A stretch of DNA of 64,000 nt, from assembly GCA_020850455.1 (NCBI GenBank), contig JADZEQ010000008.1, positions 98,772 through 162,771 on the forward strand, written 5' to 3'. Within the stretch, counting starts at the first letter, position 1, and each line of letters opens with the position of its first letter. The notes beneath the pieces were generated by a model. It searched no databases. It worked only from the letters and a program-made list of their open reading frames with translations, and was not told where the DNA came from. Of this stretch, positions 16,677-27,480 are shown piece by piece. The position numbers and the translations under genes are program-made. Source of the DNA: Sphingomonadaceae bacterium. GTDB lineage: Bacteria; Pseudomonadota; Alphaproteobacteria; Sphingomonadales; Sphingomonadaceae.

Positions 16677-17216
16677 TCAGCGTCGCACGCGCGTCAATTG
16701 CGGGTTGAGCTGCATCACTTCGTCCAAAAAGGCCGAGGGCGCACGAAAATGGCTGCTCGCCCGATTGACGTTGAGGCCGAGCAGCACCGCCGCTTCCATG
16801 ATAAAATGGACACAGTTGCGCCGCCGCAGATTATAATTGGGCTGCGGTGCATTGGCCCATTGCGCGATAAATGCCTGTAATCGCGCATATTGCGCATCAT
16901 TAAGGCGCAGCGCGAAATGCGGCTGCGATGCCGGGCGCGCGACATAGCCCGCCGATAATCGCTCCATCTCCCCGCGTACCGAGCCCAAAAGCACCATCGG
17001 TGATATGCTGTGCGCGGTAAAACCGACGTTGGTGTCAACCACTTCTCCCGTCGCATCAATCCGCCCCTGCATCACCAAAAACGCATGCGGGTAATTTTGG
17101 TCGCGGCTGTGGCTCCAAAATGTCACCAGCACCTCCGCCTTCGCCGGAATGGCGATGAGGGCGGCAGCGAGGGCGAGAGCAGGCAGCAATAGCCGCAAAA
17201 AACGGATGGGGGCCAT
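16677..17216 (-). CDS. Exported protein with NCxHF motif, candidate permuted papain-like fold
   Basis: The 179-residue protein has an N-terminal signal peptide (LLLPALALAAALIAIPAKA, cleavage near residue 27). The mature part has NYPHAFLVMQG (His44) followed much later by RRRNCVHFIMEAAVLLG (Cys135). An early His before a beta strand and a late Cys in NC-x-HF is the order seen in circularly permuted NlpC/P60, LRAT-like and YiiX-like enzymes, so a hydrolase or acyltransferase is possible; this is inference. It is a single gene convergent with glpX (14-bp gap). The protein is otherwise unrecognised. Confidence 0.7.
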   Translation of the reverse strand: MAPIRFLRLLLPALALAAALIAIPAKAEVLVTFWSHSRDQNYPHAFLVMQGRIDATGEVVDTNVGFTAHSISPMVLLGSVRGEMERLSAGYVARPASQPHFALRLNDAQYARLQAFIAQWANAPQPNYNLRRRNCVHFIMEAAVLLGLNVNRASSHFRAPSAFLDEVMQLNPQLTRVRR

Positions 17217-17319
17217 GCCCCACCCTATCCACCCAAGCGCGGGCCTGCCAAGCAGTTTATGCTTGCGCCAGCAGCAGCGTTGCTGAAAACCCTGTCAGTA
17301 AGCAATGGGGAGAGGGCAG

Positions 17320-18132
17320 ATGACGGATCACAAAGCCATTTTCATCAGCGGCGGGGGCAGCGGCATTGGCCGTGCCACCGCGCAATTGTTCGCTGCGCGC
17401 GGCTGGTTCGTGGGGCTGGGCGACGTCAATGCGGCGGGCATGGCCGAAACCGCCGCGCTGTTGCCCACAGGTGCATCATCCCAACATCTGCTCGACGTAC
17501 GCGATCTCGCGCAATGGCGGCGGGCAACCGACGAATTCGTCGCGGCAAGCGGCGGGCGGTTCGACGTGCTGTTCAACAATGCCGGCATTGGTTCGGGCGG
17601 CAAATGGGATGAACTCGACCCTGCCGAGGCGGACCGGCTGATCGATATTAATTTTCGCGGCGTCGTCAACGGCATTCACGCCGCGCGACCGCACCTCAAA
17701 AAGACACCGGGCAGCGCTATCGTCAACACCGGGTCGGCGAGCGGATTTTACGGCACATCGGGGCTTTCGATATATTCGGCGACCAAATTTGCGGTGCGCG
17801 CCTTGACCGAGGCGCTCGATGTTGAATTCACCCCCGATGGCATCATCGTGCGCGACATCATGCCCGGGTTTATCGACACCCCCCTCCTCTCCCGCGTGGT
17901 GCCGGGCAGCAATGAAACCAGCCGCGACCGGGTAATGGCCGCCGGGCTGGAATTTACGCCGGTCGAACAGGTCGCCGAAGCGGTGTGGAACGCCATTCAG
18001 GGTGACCGGGTACATACCCCGGTGGGTAAGACCGCGCGCCGCCTTGCCTTTACGATGCGCTGGCTGCCCGGTGCACTGCGCAAACGGATGAAGGCGGCGA
18101 CGGGGCAAGGGAGCCTGCTCGGCAGTAAATAA
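17320..18132 (+). CDS. SDR family oxidoreductase
   Basis: The 270-residue short-chain dehydrogenase has the NAD(P) motif SGGGSGIGRAT (10-20), NNAG (86-89), catalytic Ser139 and the active-site pair Tyr152/Lys156 in YSATK. The C-terminal tail (LAFTMRWLPGALRKRMKA) is basic and could touch membrane. The substrate is unknown. The start at 17320 has GGAGAGGGC upstream; a start 15 bases earlier is possible. Its end is 9 bp from the convergent phhB end. Confidence 0.9.
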   Translation: MTDHKAIFISGGGSGIGRATAQLFAARGWFVGLGDVNAAGMAETAALLPTGASSQHLLDVRDLAQWRRATDEFVAASGGRFDVLFNNAGIGSGGKWDELDPAEADRLIDINFRGVVNGIHAARPHLKKTPGSAIVNTGSASGFYGTSGLSIYSATKFAVRALTEALDVEFTPDGIIVRDIMPGFIDTPLLSRVVPGSNETSRDRVMAAGLEFTPVEQVAEAVWNAIQGDRVHTPVGKTARRLAFTMRWLPGALRKRMKAATGQGSLLGSK

Positions 18133-18141
18133 GGCGCGGCA

Positions 18142-18435
18142 TCATCCGCGCAGCAAGGCATCGATAGCCGCTGCCATTTTGGCATCACGCGCCGACAGAC
18201 CGTCGGCATCATGCGTGGTGAGGAGGATGGTGACACGGTTATAGACGTTCGACCATTCGGGGTGGTGATCCTGCACCTCTGCCAGCATCGCAACGCGCGT
18301 CATAAAGGCAAAGGCTGCGGAAAAATCAGCAAAGATACATTCCCGCACGATCGCATCGCGCACCGGTTCATGCCGCCAATCGGGGTGCGCCGCCAGCAAG
18401 CCTGCCCGTTCTTCATCCTGCAATTTCGCCACCAT
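18142..18435 (-). CDS. phhB: 4a-hydroxytetrahydrobiopterin dehydratase
   Basis: The 97-residue pterin carbinolamine dehydratase recycles the cofactor of aromatic amino acid hydroxylases. The core motif is [20 protein letters not shown], with the conserved His pair and the later GLSARD. The start at 18435 gives the normal length; a GTG at 18465 in the same frame would add 10 residues. No phenylalanine hydroxylase gene is adjacent. It is divergent from ccmA with 50 bp between starts. Confidence 0.9.
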   Translation of the reverse strand: MVAKLQDEERAGLLAAHPDWRHEPVRDAIVRECIFADFSAAFAFMTRVAMLAEVQDHHPEWSNVYNRVTILLTTHDADGLSARDAKMAAAIDALLRG

Positions 18436-18485
18436 CGCCCGTCCCCGTCTTGCCGCTTGCGCCACATATAGTAGAGAGGGGGGCT

Positions 18486-19115
18486 ATGCCGCAAAGCGCC
18501 GCGCCGTGCCACGATATATTGCCCGTGAGTGGAACGGCACCCCTGTTGTCGTTTGCCGCGCTCGCCTGTGTGCGCGGCGACAATCTGCTATGGCGCGGCC
18601 TGTCGGGGGAGGTTGGCGCGGGCGGTGCAATGCGCATCAGCGGCCCCAATGGCAGCGGCAAATCCAGCCTGTTGCGCGTGCTCGCGGGCCTTTTGCCCGC
18701 CGCGCATGGGCAGGTGGTGCGCCGCGCCGCCATCGGCCTTGCGGATGAGCGCGCCGCGCTCGATTCGGCGCTGCCGCTCGCCCATGCGCTGGGTTTTTGG
18801 GCGCGTATTTATGGCAAAAGAGCAAGCGATGTCGCGCGCGCGCTGGATGCGCTGGCACTCACCCCGCTCCGCGATGTGCCGGTGGCTTATTTGTCCACCG
18901 GCCAGCGCCGCCGCGCGGGGCTGGTGCGCCTCCTGATAGCGGATGCGCCGCTCTGGCTGCTCGATGAGCCGACCAACGGGCTCGACAGCCAGTCCATCGC
19001 GCGATTGGAAACAATTATCGCCGCCCACCGGACAGCAGGCGGTGCGGTCATCATCGCCACCCATTTGCCCATCGCATTGGCGGGGGCGCAGGAAATCGCG
19101 CTCGGCGCGGCATGA
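18486..19115 (+). CDS. ccmA: Haem exporter ATP-binding protein CcmA
   Basis: The 209-residue ABC ATPase has Walker A GPNGSGKS (53-60), the signature LSTGQRRRAGL and Walker B LWLLDEPTNGLD. The short length, the STGQRRR signature and the adjacent ccmB identify CcmA. With CcmB and CcmC it drives release of holo-CcmE in system I cytochrome c maturation. The start at 18486 follows a purine-rich site (GAGAGGGGGG). The stop overlaps ccmB by ATGA. The ccmC-I genes are not in the window. Confidence 0.92.
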   Translation: MPQSAAPCHDILPVSGTAPLLSFAALACVRGDNLLWRGLSGEVGAGGAMRISGPNGSGKSSLLRVLAGLLPAAHGQVVRRAAIGLADERAALDSALPLAHALGFWARIYGKRASDVARALDALALTPLRDVPVAYLSTGQRRRAGLVRLLIADAPLWLLDEPTNGLDSQSIARLETIIAAHRTAGGAVIIATHLPIALAGAQEIALGAA

Positions 19116-19762
19116 GGGCGTGGCGCGCCATTTTGACGGCGGACGTCGCGCGCGACCTGCGTTCGGGCAATTGGTGGCTGCCGGTCGCCTTTTTCTTGCT
19201 CGTCGCGCTCCTCTTTCCCTTTGGCGTCGGGCCGGATGTCCGCTTGCTCGCCGCAACGGGGGGCGGCATGGTCTGGGTAGCGGCGCTGCTCGCGACGCTC
19301 CTGCCGCTCGATCAGATTTTCAGTCGTGATGCGGCATCGGGCGCGCTCGACCAATATGCGCTCCATGCGCTGAGTGAGGAGGGGTTGGTGCTGACAAAAA
19401 TCCTCTCCCACCTCGTTAGTTTTGGCCTACCCTTGTTCATCGCCGCCATTCCCGCCGCGGCGCTGCTCGGCCTCGGCGAAGCGCGCTGGGGCGGCCTGTT
19501 GTGCAGCCTTGCCATCGGCCTGCCCGGGCTGTCGGCGCTCGGCGTGACCATTGCGGCGGTAACGCTGGGGCAGCGCAGCCATGGTGCGCTTTCTGCTTTA
19601 TTATTATTGCCGCTCGCCGTGCCGATATTGATTTTCGGTGCGGGCAGCCTTTCCGATGCGGGGCAGAGCGCGATTTACTATTTGGCGGCCTGCAGCCTGT
19701 CGGCGCTGGCCATCGCCCCCTTTGCCGCCGGTGCCGCCTTACGGGCAGCGCGCGAAAATTAA
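19112..19762 (+). CDS. ccmB: Haem exporter membrane protein CcmB
   Basis: The 216-residue protein has six hydrophobic segments. RDLRSGNWWLPVAFFLLVAL opens it, LDQIFSRDAASGALDQYAL is a conserved CcmB loop, and LLLPLAVPILIFGAGS lies late. It is the permease partner of CcmA at the inner membrane. It starts inside the ccmA stop (ATGA). Its TAA shares bases with the stop of the convergent methyltransferase gene (TTAA at 19759-19762). Confidence 0.93.
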   Translation: MRAWRAILTADVARDLRSGNWWLPVAFFLLVALLFPFGVGPDVRLLAATGGGMVWVAALLATLLPLDQIFSRDAASGALDQYALHALSEEGLVLTKILSHLVSFGLPLFIAAIPAAALLGLGEARWGGLLCSLAIGLPGLSALGVTIAAVTLGQRSHGALSALLLLPLAVPILIFGAGSLSDAGQSAIYYLAACSLSALAIAPFAAGAALRAAREN

Positions 19763-20655
19763 CCCCTGCTCCAGCGCGCCCAGATGGCGGTCGGCAGGGT
19801 CAGTCCGCGCGCTTCCTCCACCACGCCCAATTCGCCCGCCTCCACCCGTCCGCCGAGCGGGGCGAGCGCCTCTGCCAATAAATTGTGGAGCGCAATCGCC
19901 GACATGCGCACCGCATAAACAGTGAGGAAGAGCGCGCGTGACTGCGCATCGAGCAAAGGTGCCAGCGCGGCAATCAGGCGCGGTAAATCATATTCCAACT
20001 GCCAGATTTCGCCATCTGGCCCCCGACCATATTTGGGTGGGTCGAGCAATATTGCATCATAGCGGCGGCCCCGACGCCCCTCCCGCTCCACAAATTTGAC
20101 TGCATCATCCACCAGCCAGCGGATCGGCGCATCCGCCAGCCCCGACAGGGCGGCATTGGCGCGCGCGGCGGTTACCGATTTTTTGGAGGCATCGACATGC
20201 ACAACCTCTGCCCCGCGCGCCGCCATGGCGAGCGAGGCAAGGCCGGTATAGCCAAAAAGGTTCAGAAATTTGGGCTGCGCCATCCCCGCCACTTCACCGC
20301 GCAGCCATGTCCACACCGGCGCCATGTCCGGGAAAAAGCCAAGGTGGCGAAAGGGGGTCAGTTCGGCGTTAAAGCGCACATCATCCCACGCCAGCGGCCA
20401 CCCTTCGCGCGGGAGCGGGCGCAATATATCCCAGCGTCCACCGCCATCGGCATCGGAGGCGGGGACAAAGCGCGCATCGGCGGCCCATTTGCCGGTCGCG
20501 GGTGTCCACATCGCCTGCGGTTCGGGGCGGATGATGCGATAAACGCCATAGCGTTCGATCTTTTGCCCATCGCCGCTGTCGAGCAACGCATAGTCCGCCC
20601 ACGGCGCACCGGCGATTGTTTGCAGCGGCGGCACGGCTTGGATGGCGTCCGTCAT
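19759..20655 (-). CDS. Class I SAM-dependent methyltransferase (RlmI/RlmK-like)
   Basis: The 298-residue protein has a Rossmann methyltransferase fold: motif I FLNLFGYTGLASLAMAARGA, the acidic strand VVHVDASKKSV, and the catalytic segment DAILLDPPKYGRGPDGE. That segment resembles the DPP-type motif of 23S rRNA m5C methyltransferases. It lacks an N-terminal PUA domain, so rRNA is the likely but unproven substrate. Its start overlaps the thrC stop (ATGA), making it the last gene of the cox-thrC block. Confidence 0.85.
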   Translation of the reverse strand: MTDAIQAVPPLQTIAGAPWADYALLDSGDGQKIERYGVYRIIRPEPQAMWTPATGKWAADARFVPASDADGGGRWDILRPLPREGWPLAWDDVRFNAELTPFRHLGFFPDMAPVWTWLRGEVAGMAQPKFLNLFGYTGLASLAMAARGAEVVHVDASKKSVTAARANAALSGLADAPIRWLVDDAVKFVEREGRRGRRYDAILLDPPKYGRGPDGEIWQLEYDLPRLIAALAPLLDAQSRALFLTVYAVRMSAIALHNLLAEALAPLGGRVEAGELGVVEEARGLTLPTAIWARWSRG

Positions 20656-22043
20656 AAGCCGAGCACAAAGTCGCGCACCGCGCCATATTCACCGGGCAGG
20701 CGCGTCATATGTTCTGGCGCATCCATCACACCGGCGAGGCGCTGGGGCAGTGTCACATCGACACCGATGGCCGCGCGCACTGCATCGCCGAATTTCGCCG
20801 GATGCGCAGTGGCGAGGCTGACCAACGGCACATCGCGCGGCAGGTCCGCCGCCGAAGTTTGCGCGGCGGCAAGCGCAATGGCGCTGTGCGGATCAACCAT
20901 CTGTCCGGCATTTCGCCAGCCCCATTGCATCGCCGCCGTCATGGCATCGCCATCCACCCGCGCACTCGAAAAAAGCTGCCCGATATGTGCCCGCTGCGCA
21001 CCGGTCAGTTGGATGGCGCGGGCGCTGTCAAATTGCTGCATCTGCGCGGCCAATGCCGCACCATCGCGGCCATGCGCGTCGAACAACAGCCGTTCAAAGT
21101 TGCTCGACACCTGAATATCCATGCTGGGGCTGGCGGTCGGCACCACCGTCCCTGTTGCATAATCGCCGCTGGCAATCGCGCGGTGCAAAATATCATTGAT
21201 GTTGGTGGCGACAATCAGTCGTTCGATGGGCAGGCCCATTTGGGCCGCCACATAGCCTGCAAACACATCCCCAAAATTGCCGGTCGGCACCGAAAAGGCA
21301 AGGCGGCGAGACGGCGCGCCGAGCCGCACCGCGGCATAAAAATAATAGACGATCTGCGCCGCCAGACGCGCCCAGTTGATGGAATTGACCGCGCCAATGC
21401 GGTGGCGCGCGGTCACATCCGCATCCGCAAACAACCGTTTCACCATCGCCTGCGCATCGTCAAAGCTGCCGTCAATGGCTACAACATGGACGTTGGGTGC
21501 ATCGACGCTGGTCATCTGCCGCCGCTGCACATCGGACACCCGACCATCGGGATAGAGCATGCAAATCTGCATATGCGCGCGGCCCGCCACCGCGCGGATT
21601 GCCGCCGACCCGGTATCGCCCGACGTCGCCCCGACAATAGTGAGCGGGGCTTCATCACCCGTCAAAAAGCGTTCAAACAGGCGGCCAAGCAGTTGCAGCG
21701 CCACATCCTTGAACGCCAATGTCGGCCCATGGAATAGTTCGAGCAGGAAATGCCGTTCATCCAATTGCACCAGCGGGGTCACCGCTGCATGGTCAAAACT
21801 GGCATAGGCACCGGCGGTCAGCGCCTGCAATTCCCCGTCGTCGAGCACGCCTGCGGTAAAGGGCGCAAGGATGCGCGCCGCCGTCGCTGCATAGGAAAGC
21901 CCCGCGAGCGAGGCGATGTCGTCCGCCGAAAATTGCGGCCAATGCGTCGGCACAAACAGCCCGCCATCGCCCGCCAAACCGGCGAGCGTCGCGCCACGAA
22001 AATTGAGCGGTTGGGCCGCGCCACGGGTGGAGATATATTGCAT
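20652..22043 (-). CDS. thrC: Threonine synthase
   Basis: The 463-residue PLP enzyme converts O-phosphohomoserine to threonine. The cofactor Lys is in FHGPTLAFKDVALQL; VGATSGDTGSAAI is the phosphate-binding loop. The long form with MQYISTRG at the N-terminus is the proteobacterial/yeast class. It lies 9 bp after SURF1 and is coupled to the methyltransferase by ATGA, so it probably rides on the cytochrome oxidase transcript. Homoserine kinase is not in the window. Confidence 0.95.
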   Translation of the reverse strand: MQYISTRGAAQPLNFRGATLAGLAGDGGLFVPTHWPQFSADDIASLAGLSYAATAARILAPFTAGVLDDGELQALTAGAYASFDHAAVTPLVQLDERHFLLELFHGPTLAFKDVALQLLGRLFERFLTGDEAPLTIVGATSGDTGSAAIRAVAGRAHMQICMLYPDGRVSDVQRRQMTSVDAPNVHVVAIDGSFDDAQAMVKRLFADADVTARHRIGAVNSINWARLAAQIVYYFYAAVRLGAPSRRLAFSVPTGNFGDVFAGYVAAQMGLPIERLIVATNINDILHRAIASGDYATGTVVPTASPSMDIQVSSNFERLLFDAHGRDGAALAAQMQQFDSARAIQLTGAQRAHIGQLFSSARVDGDAMTAAMQWGWRNAGQMVDPHSAIALAAAQTSAADLPRDVPLVSLATAHPAKFGDAVRAAIGVDVTLPQRLAGVMDAPEHMTRLPGEYGAVRDFVLGL

Positions 22044-22052
22044 GGCGCGCGC

Positions 22053-22673
22053 TTAACCTTGGGGGGGCGATGCATCAAGCGCGACGTCACCATCCTCCCG
22101 CCAGCGGCGGCGCAGCGCCAGCGCATAAATTATCGCCGCTGCACCTGCAAAGATGAACCATTGGATGGCGTAAAACAGGTGATTGTTCGGCGTATCCTTT
22201 GGGTCGGGCATGGCGTTGGCGACCAGCCCGGCCATCGGTTCCGCCGATACGATCCACGGCCCCTCCACTCCGGCGGGCGCAACAACACCCGATATGCGCC
22301 CCCCTGCCCATGCTGGTGTCGCCGGGTCAGTTGACCAGCCAACGACCGCACGCACGTGCGTCCCATCAGCCAAGGTGCAGCGCGCGACATGCGCAAAACC
22401 CGCGTCATCCATCGCATTGCGACCGGCAATCGCCTGCCAATCGCGCGGGTCGCGGCAATCGATGCTGGCATGGCGGTATAGCGGTACTTGGCGAAGGCTG
22501 TGGCCCGGGTCGTTCAGCGGCGCGGTGACTTGTTGCGCGGCGTGAAAGCGGGCAAGCATCCCTTCTTTCCAGTGCAGTCTTTCTATCTGCCAGATGCCGA
22601 GCGCCACCATCGTTGCCACGGCAGCCGCAACCAGCAGGCTGGGCAAAATGGGGATGGCGCGACGTTCAGCCAT
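22053..22673 (-). CDS. SURF1 family cytochrome oxidase assembly protein
   Basis: The 206-residue protein has two membrane helices flanking a periplasmic domain. The first is ILPSLLVAAAVATMVALGIW, followed by QIERLHWKE; the second, near the end, is LFYAIQWFIFAGAAAIIYAL. GIWQ-x-R/E-L-x-WK and NNHLFYAIQWF are SURF1 marks. It assists haem a insertion into subunit I. The start at 22673 has GAGGA upstream and overlaps the DUF983 stop by 8 bp. It sits in the oxidase operon as expected. Confidence 0.9.
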   Translation of the reverse strand: MAERRAIPILPSLLVAAAVATMVALGIWQIERLHWKEGMLARFHAAQQVTAPLNDPGHSLRQVPLYRHASIDCRDPRDWQAIAGRNAMDDAGFAHVARCTLADGTHVRAVVGWSTDPATPAWAGGRISGVVAPAGVEGPWIVSAEPMAGLVANAMPDPKDTPNNHLFYAIQWFIFAGAAAIIYALALRRRWREDGDVALDASPPQG

Positions 22674-23064
22674 TATCCTCACCCCCATGCACCGCTTCGC
22701 CCGCATCATGCCGATATTCCGCGTGGAGCAGCAACGCCTTGGACAGGCGCAAAGATGCGATGGTGGCGGCAATGATCAGCGGAACCCATAACAGCAAATG
22801 CACCCACCATGGCGGGCGAACCGCCAGTTGCAGCGTCACCGCGCCCGCCACCAACAGCCCACCGACAATCAGGATGAGCAAAGCCGCCGGGCCGTCGCCG
22901 ACATTGGCCTTTTGAAAATCATAACCGCATCCACGACAGGCAGGCGCAAAGCCGATCATGCTGTCAAACAAACCGGGTGCCCCGCAGCGCGGGCAGCGTG
23001 CGGAAAGGGCGGCAAGGAATATATCCTGCCGCCCCTTGCCATTTGCCAGATTGTCCCGGGTCAT
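22666..23064 (-). CDS. DUF983 family protein, oxidase-operon membrane protein
   Basis: The 132-residue protein has four Cys in two pairs (CPRC 24-27 and CRGC 43-46) that probably bind zinc. Two membrane helices follow (LLILIVGGLLVAGAVTL and WVHLLLWVPLIIAATIA). DUF983 genes are regularly found beside ctaE and SURF1 in alphaproteobacteria, but their role is not defined. It follows ctaE by 18 bp and overlaps SURF1. Confidence 0.9.
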   Translation of the reverse strand: MTRDNLANGKGRQDIFLAALSARCPRCGAPGLFDSMIGFAPACRGCGYDFQKANVGDGPAALLILIVGGLLVAGAVTLQLAVRPPWWVHLLLWVPLIIAATIASLRLSKALLLHAEYRHDAGEAVHGGEDNG

Positions 23065-23082
23065 GCCCGTCCTATCAATCGG

Positions 23083-23946
23083 TCAGCCGTGAACCGGCGC
23101 ACCCCAGCCGCCCCAGACATAGACGACGATGAACAGGAACAACCACACCACGTCGACGAAATGCCAATACCAAGCCGCTGCCTCAAAGCCGAAATGCTGC
23201 TGCGGGGTGAAGTGGCCCTTGTACGAACGGATCAGGCAGACGATCAGGAAAATTGTGCCGACAATGACGTGAAAGCCGTGAAAGCCGGTCGCCATGAAAA
23301 AGGCCGAGCCATAATTTAGTCCGCTGAACGGAAAGGGCGCGTGCATATATTCATAGGCCTGAATCGAGCTGAAAAGCAGGCCAAGCAAAATCGTCAGCCA
23401 CAGCCCATTGATCAGCCCCTTGCGATCGCCCTTGAGCAAAGCATGGTGCGCCCAAGTGACCGTCGTCCCCGAACAGAGCAAGATCAGCGTGTTGATCAGC
23501 GGCAAGTCAAAGGCGTCGATAACTTCCAGCCCCTTGGGCGGCCATTGCATTAGCGCCGATGCACCATCCTGCCCGATCATATTGGTCGTCGCGCCATCGG
23601 CAAATTGGAGCGCGGTGGGGAAGAGTGAAAAGTCAAACCATGCCCAGAACCAGCCGACAAAGAACATGACTTCGGACGCGATGAACAGCAACATGCCATA
23701 ACGCAGGTGGAGTTGGACCACCGGTGTATGGTCCCCCGCATGCGCTTCGCGCACCACGTCCGCCCACCAGAAATAAAAGGTGGCGAGCACCAGCGCGATG
23801 CCAAGGCCAAGCACCCACATGCCCGCGGGCACAGCGTGCATCGCCATAACCCCGCCGCCGAGCATGATGAAGGCAGCGAGCGAGCCGATGAGCGGCCAGA
23901 TGCTCGGTTCTACGAGGTGATAGTCATGCTGCTTTTGCCCGGCCAT
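23083..23946 (-). CDS. ctaE: Cytochrome c oxidase subunit III
   Basis: The 287-residue subunit has seven helices and the family motifs HLRYGMLLFIASEVMFFVGW (second helix with the conserved Glu), WAHHALL and GFHGFHVIVGTIFLIVCL, ending with YWHFVDVVWLFLFIVVYVWG. Subunit III stabilises proton uptake by subunit I in aa3 oxidases. It lies 72 bp after ctaG; that gap has no gene. Confidence 0.96.
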   Translation of the reverse strand: MAGQKQHDYHLVEPSIWPLIGSLAAFIMLGGGVMAMHAVPAGMWVLGLGIALVLATFYFWWADVVREAHAGDHTPVVQLHLRYGMLLFIASEVMFFVGWFWAWFDFSLFPTALQFADGATTNMIGQDGASALMQWPPKGLEVIDAFDLPLINTLILLCSGTTVTWAHHALLKGDRKGLINGLWLTILLGLLFSSIQAYEYMHAPFPFSGLNYGSAFFMATGFHGFHVIVGTIFLIVCLIRSYKGHFTPQQHFGFEAAAWYWHFVDVVWLFLFIVVYVWGGWGAPVHG

Positions 23947-24018
23947 GTGCGCCTTTCCCCTTCAAACTTTTGTCCTTGCGGCCACGCGCGCGCGCGAACC
24001 GTGCACAGATTCAGCCCC

Positions 24019-24582
24019 TTACCCGCCCGTGGCCGCTTCGTCCACCGGGAAGAAGGTATAAGATAGCGTAATTTCACGCACATCGCGCGCGTCGGGATCC
24101 TCCAATATCTTGGGGTCCACATAATAGACGACGGGCATGCGAATTTCCTCACCCGGTGCCAAAGTCTGCTGGGTAAAGCAGAAACATTGTATCTTGGCGA
24201 AATAGGGTCCGGCCTGTGAAGGGGTGACGTTGAATGTCGCGGTTGCGGTGATTGTCCGGTTGGTGAGGTTCTTGGCAACAAAGATCATCAAATCGCGTTG
24301 ACCGATGGATAGTGTATCGCGCGGCCGTTCGGGGCGAAATGTCCAACCGAGGCCGGGCGCTGTGTTCGAATCGAAACGTACCGAAATCGTCTGATTATCG
24401 ATGACCGGCACTGCCGATGCCGTTTCCTCACTCACCCGCATGGTGGTGCCGGCAAAGCCGGTCACCTGACAAAATAGGCGATAGAGCGGCACGGCGGCAA
24501 AACCCAAACCGACCATCGCCAGCGCCAATAGTGCCGCGAGCGCCGCCGTGCGGTTCTTGCCCCGGGCGATCAGATGCATCAT
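24019..24582 (-). CDS. ctaG: Cytochrome c oxidase assembly protein CtaG (Cox11)
   Basis: The 187-residue copper chaperone delivers Cu to the CuB site of subunit I. It has one N-terminal helix (ALAALLALAMVGLGFAAVPL) followed by the conserved PLYRLFCQVTGF, and the copper-binding pair Cys133/Cys135 in IQCFCFTQQTL. The start overlaps the stop of a 54-residue membrane protein gene by ATGA. Its position between ctaB and ctaE is typical. Confidence 0.95.
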   Translation of the reverse strand: MMHLIARGKNRTAALAALLALAMVGLGFAAVPLYRLFCQVTGFAGTTMRVSEETASAVPVIDNQTISVRFDSNTAPGLGWTFRPERPRDTLSIGQRDLMIFVAKNLTNRTITATATFNVTPSQAGPYFAKIQCFCFTQQTLAPGEEIRMPVVYYVDPKILEDPDARDVREITLSYTFFPVDEAATGG

Positions 24583-24743
24583 CGCGTCGCCAACCCCATT
24601 TTGGCCATGGTGACAGCGAAAACAAGCGCAACAAATGCGAGGAGGATCAGCGCCATGACCCGCGCGCGCGCGCGCTGGCGGCGGCGATATTCATCCATAT
24701 CAAAATCGCTATCGCTTTGGCGATGTTCGTCGATATCGGTCAT
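24579..24743 (-). CDS. Small membrane protein of the oxidase operon (CoxF-like position)
   Basis: This is a 54-residue reading frame from ATG at 24743 to TGA at 24579-24581. The N-terminal 28 residues are charged (MTDIDEHRQSD, then DEYRRRQRARAR). They are followed by a single helix VMALILLAFVALVFAVTMA and a short tail. Its stop overlaps the ctaG start as ATGA, and it begins 13 bp after the ctaB stop. Small single-helix proteins occupy the same slot in other alphaproteobacterial cox operons. Coupling and the charge/hydrophobic pattern support a real gene; its function is unknown. Confidence 0.75.
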   Translation of the reverse strand: MTDIDEHRQSDSDFDMDEYRRRQRARARVMALILLAFVALVFAVTMAKMGLATR

Positions 24744-24756
24744 CACAATCCGGTCC

Positions 24757-25734
24757 TTATTGCGCCAGCTTCTCTGCCATCAAGGTCAGGAACAGCAAAA
24801 AGAGATAGAGGATGGAAAAATAGAATAGCCGCTTTTCCGGGCGCATCCTATCCCCCGCCACCTCTTGACGAAAGCCGACATGGACGGCCAGAACAAGGAA
24901 GATGGCGCTCATCACCCCGGCCACCCACGCGAAAAGCGCGCCCGCTTGGCCGAGCGCGGGTATCGCCATCGCGCATGCAATCATCGGCAATGTGTAGACG
25001 AATATGTGGCGGCGCGTTGACCGTTCGCCCGCGACCACCGGCAGCATGGGGATGTTGGCAGCAGCATAATCGGTCCGCACGAACAGCGACAGCGCCCAGA
25101 AATGCGGCGGCGTCCACAAGAATATCAGCGCGAACAACATCCATGGCAGCGACGGGATGGCCCCATCCCAGCCGATTGAGCCTGTGGCCGCTGCCCAGCC
25201 GATCAGCGGCGGAAAAGCCCCTGCCGCGCCGCCGATGACAATATTCTGCGCGGTGCGAGGCTTCAGCCAGATGGTATAGATGATGAGGTAGAACAAAATG
25301 GATGTCGCCAAAACGGCGGCAGCCAGCCAATTGGTGGCAAAGCCCAATAGCAGCACCGAAAATACGCCCAAGCCGACGCCAAAGTGCAGCGCCGACACTT
25401 TTTCCATCCGTCCACCCGGCAATGGACGCGTAGCGGTGCGGCGCATCGCGGCATCCACATCCACCTCATACCATTGGTTGAGCGCACCCGACGCCCCTGC
25501 CCCCAGTGCGATGGCGACAATCGCCGCGACACCGAGCGCCGGGGGAATGGCGACGGGCGCGACCACCATACCGACCAGCGCGGTAAAAATGGCGAGGCTC
25601 ATCACGCGCGGCTTGGTCAGCGCCCAAAAATCCTGCCATTCGGCGGGCATGCGCCGCGTCGCATCACCATGATGGGGCGATGGGGCAACGGGCATGGGTG
25701 CGAATGGCTCTGGTGCCGACATTGAGATATCCAT
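24757..25734 (-). CDS. ctaB: Protohaem IX farnesyltransferase (haem O synthase)
   Basis: The 325-residue UbiA-family prenyltransferase adds a farnesyl group to haem b, the first step to haem a. It has about nine helices and the prenyl-binding Asp-rich motif [20 protein letters not shown]. The second, less acidic loop is in [18 protein letters not shown]. The start at 25734 gives a 40-residue N-tail; ATG at 25722 is an alternative. Codons further upstream in this frame are not convincing. It lies 67 bp after ctaD. Confidence 0.94.
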   Translation of the reverse strand: MDISMSAPEPFAPMPVAPSPHHGDATRRMPAEWQDFWALTKPRVMSLAIFTALVGMVVAPVAIPPALGVAAIVAIALGAGASGALNQWYEVDVDAAMRRTATRPLPGGRMEKVSALHFGVGLGVFSVLLLGFATNWLAAAVLATSILFYLIIYTIWLKPRTAQNIVIGGAAGAFPPLIGWAAATGSIGWDGAIPSLPWMLFALIFLWTPPHFWALSLFVRTDYAAANIPMLPVVAGERSTRRHIFVYTLPMIACAMAIPALGQAGALFAWVAGVMSAIFLVLAVHVGFRQEVAGDRMRPEKRLFYFSILYLFLLFLTLMAEKLAQ

Positions 25735-25801
25735 AAAATCCAAGGGGCGCGCCACAGACCTGCCGCAGCGCGCCCCCCATTTTTCGTTTAGCGCGCGCGC
25801 A

Positions 25802-27472
<1,671 letters not shown>

Positions 27473-27480
27473 TTATGCAA

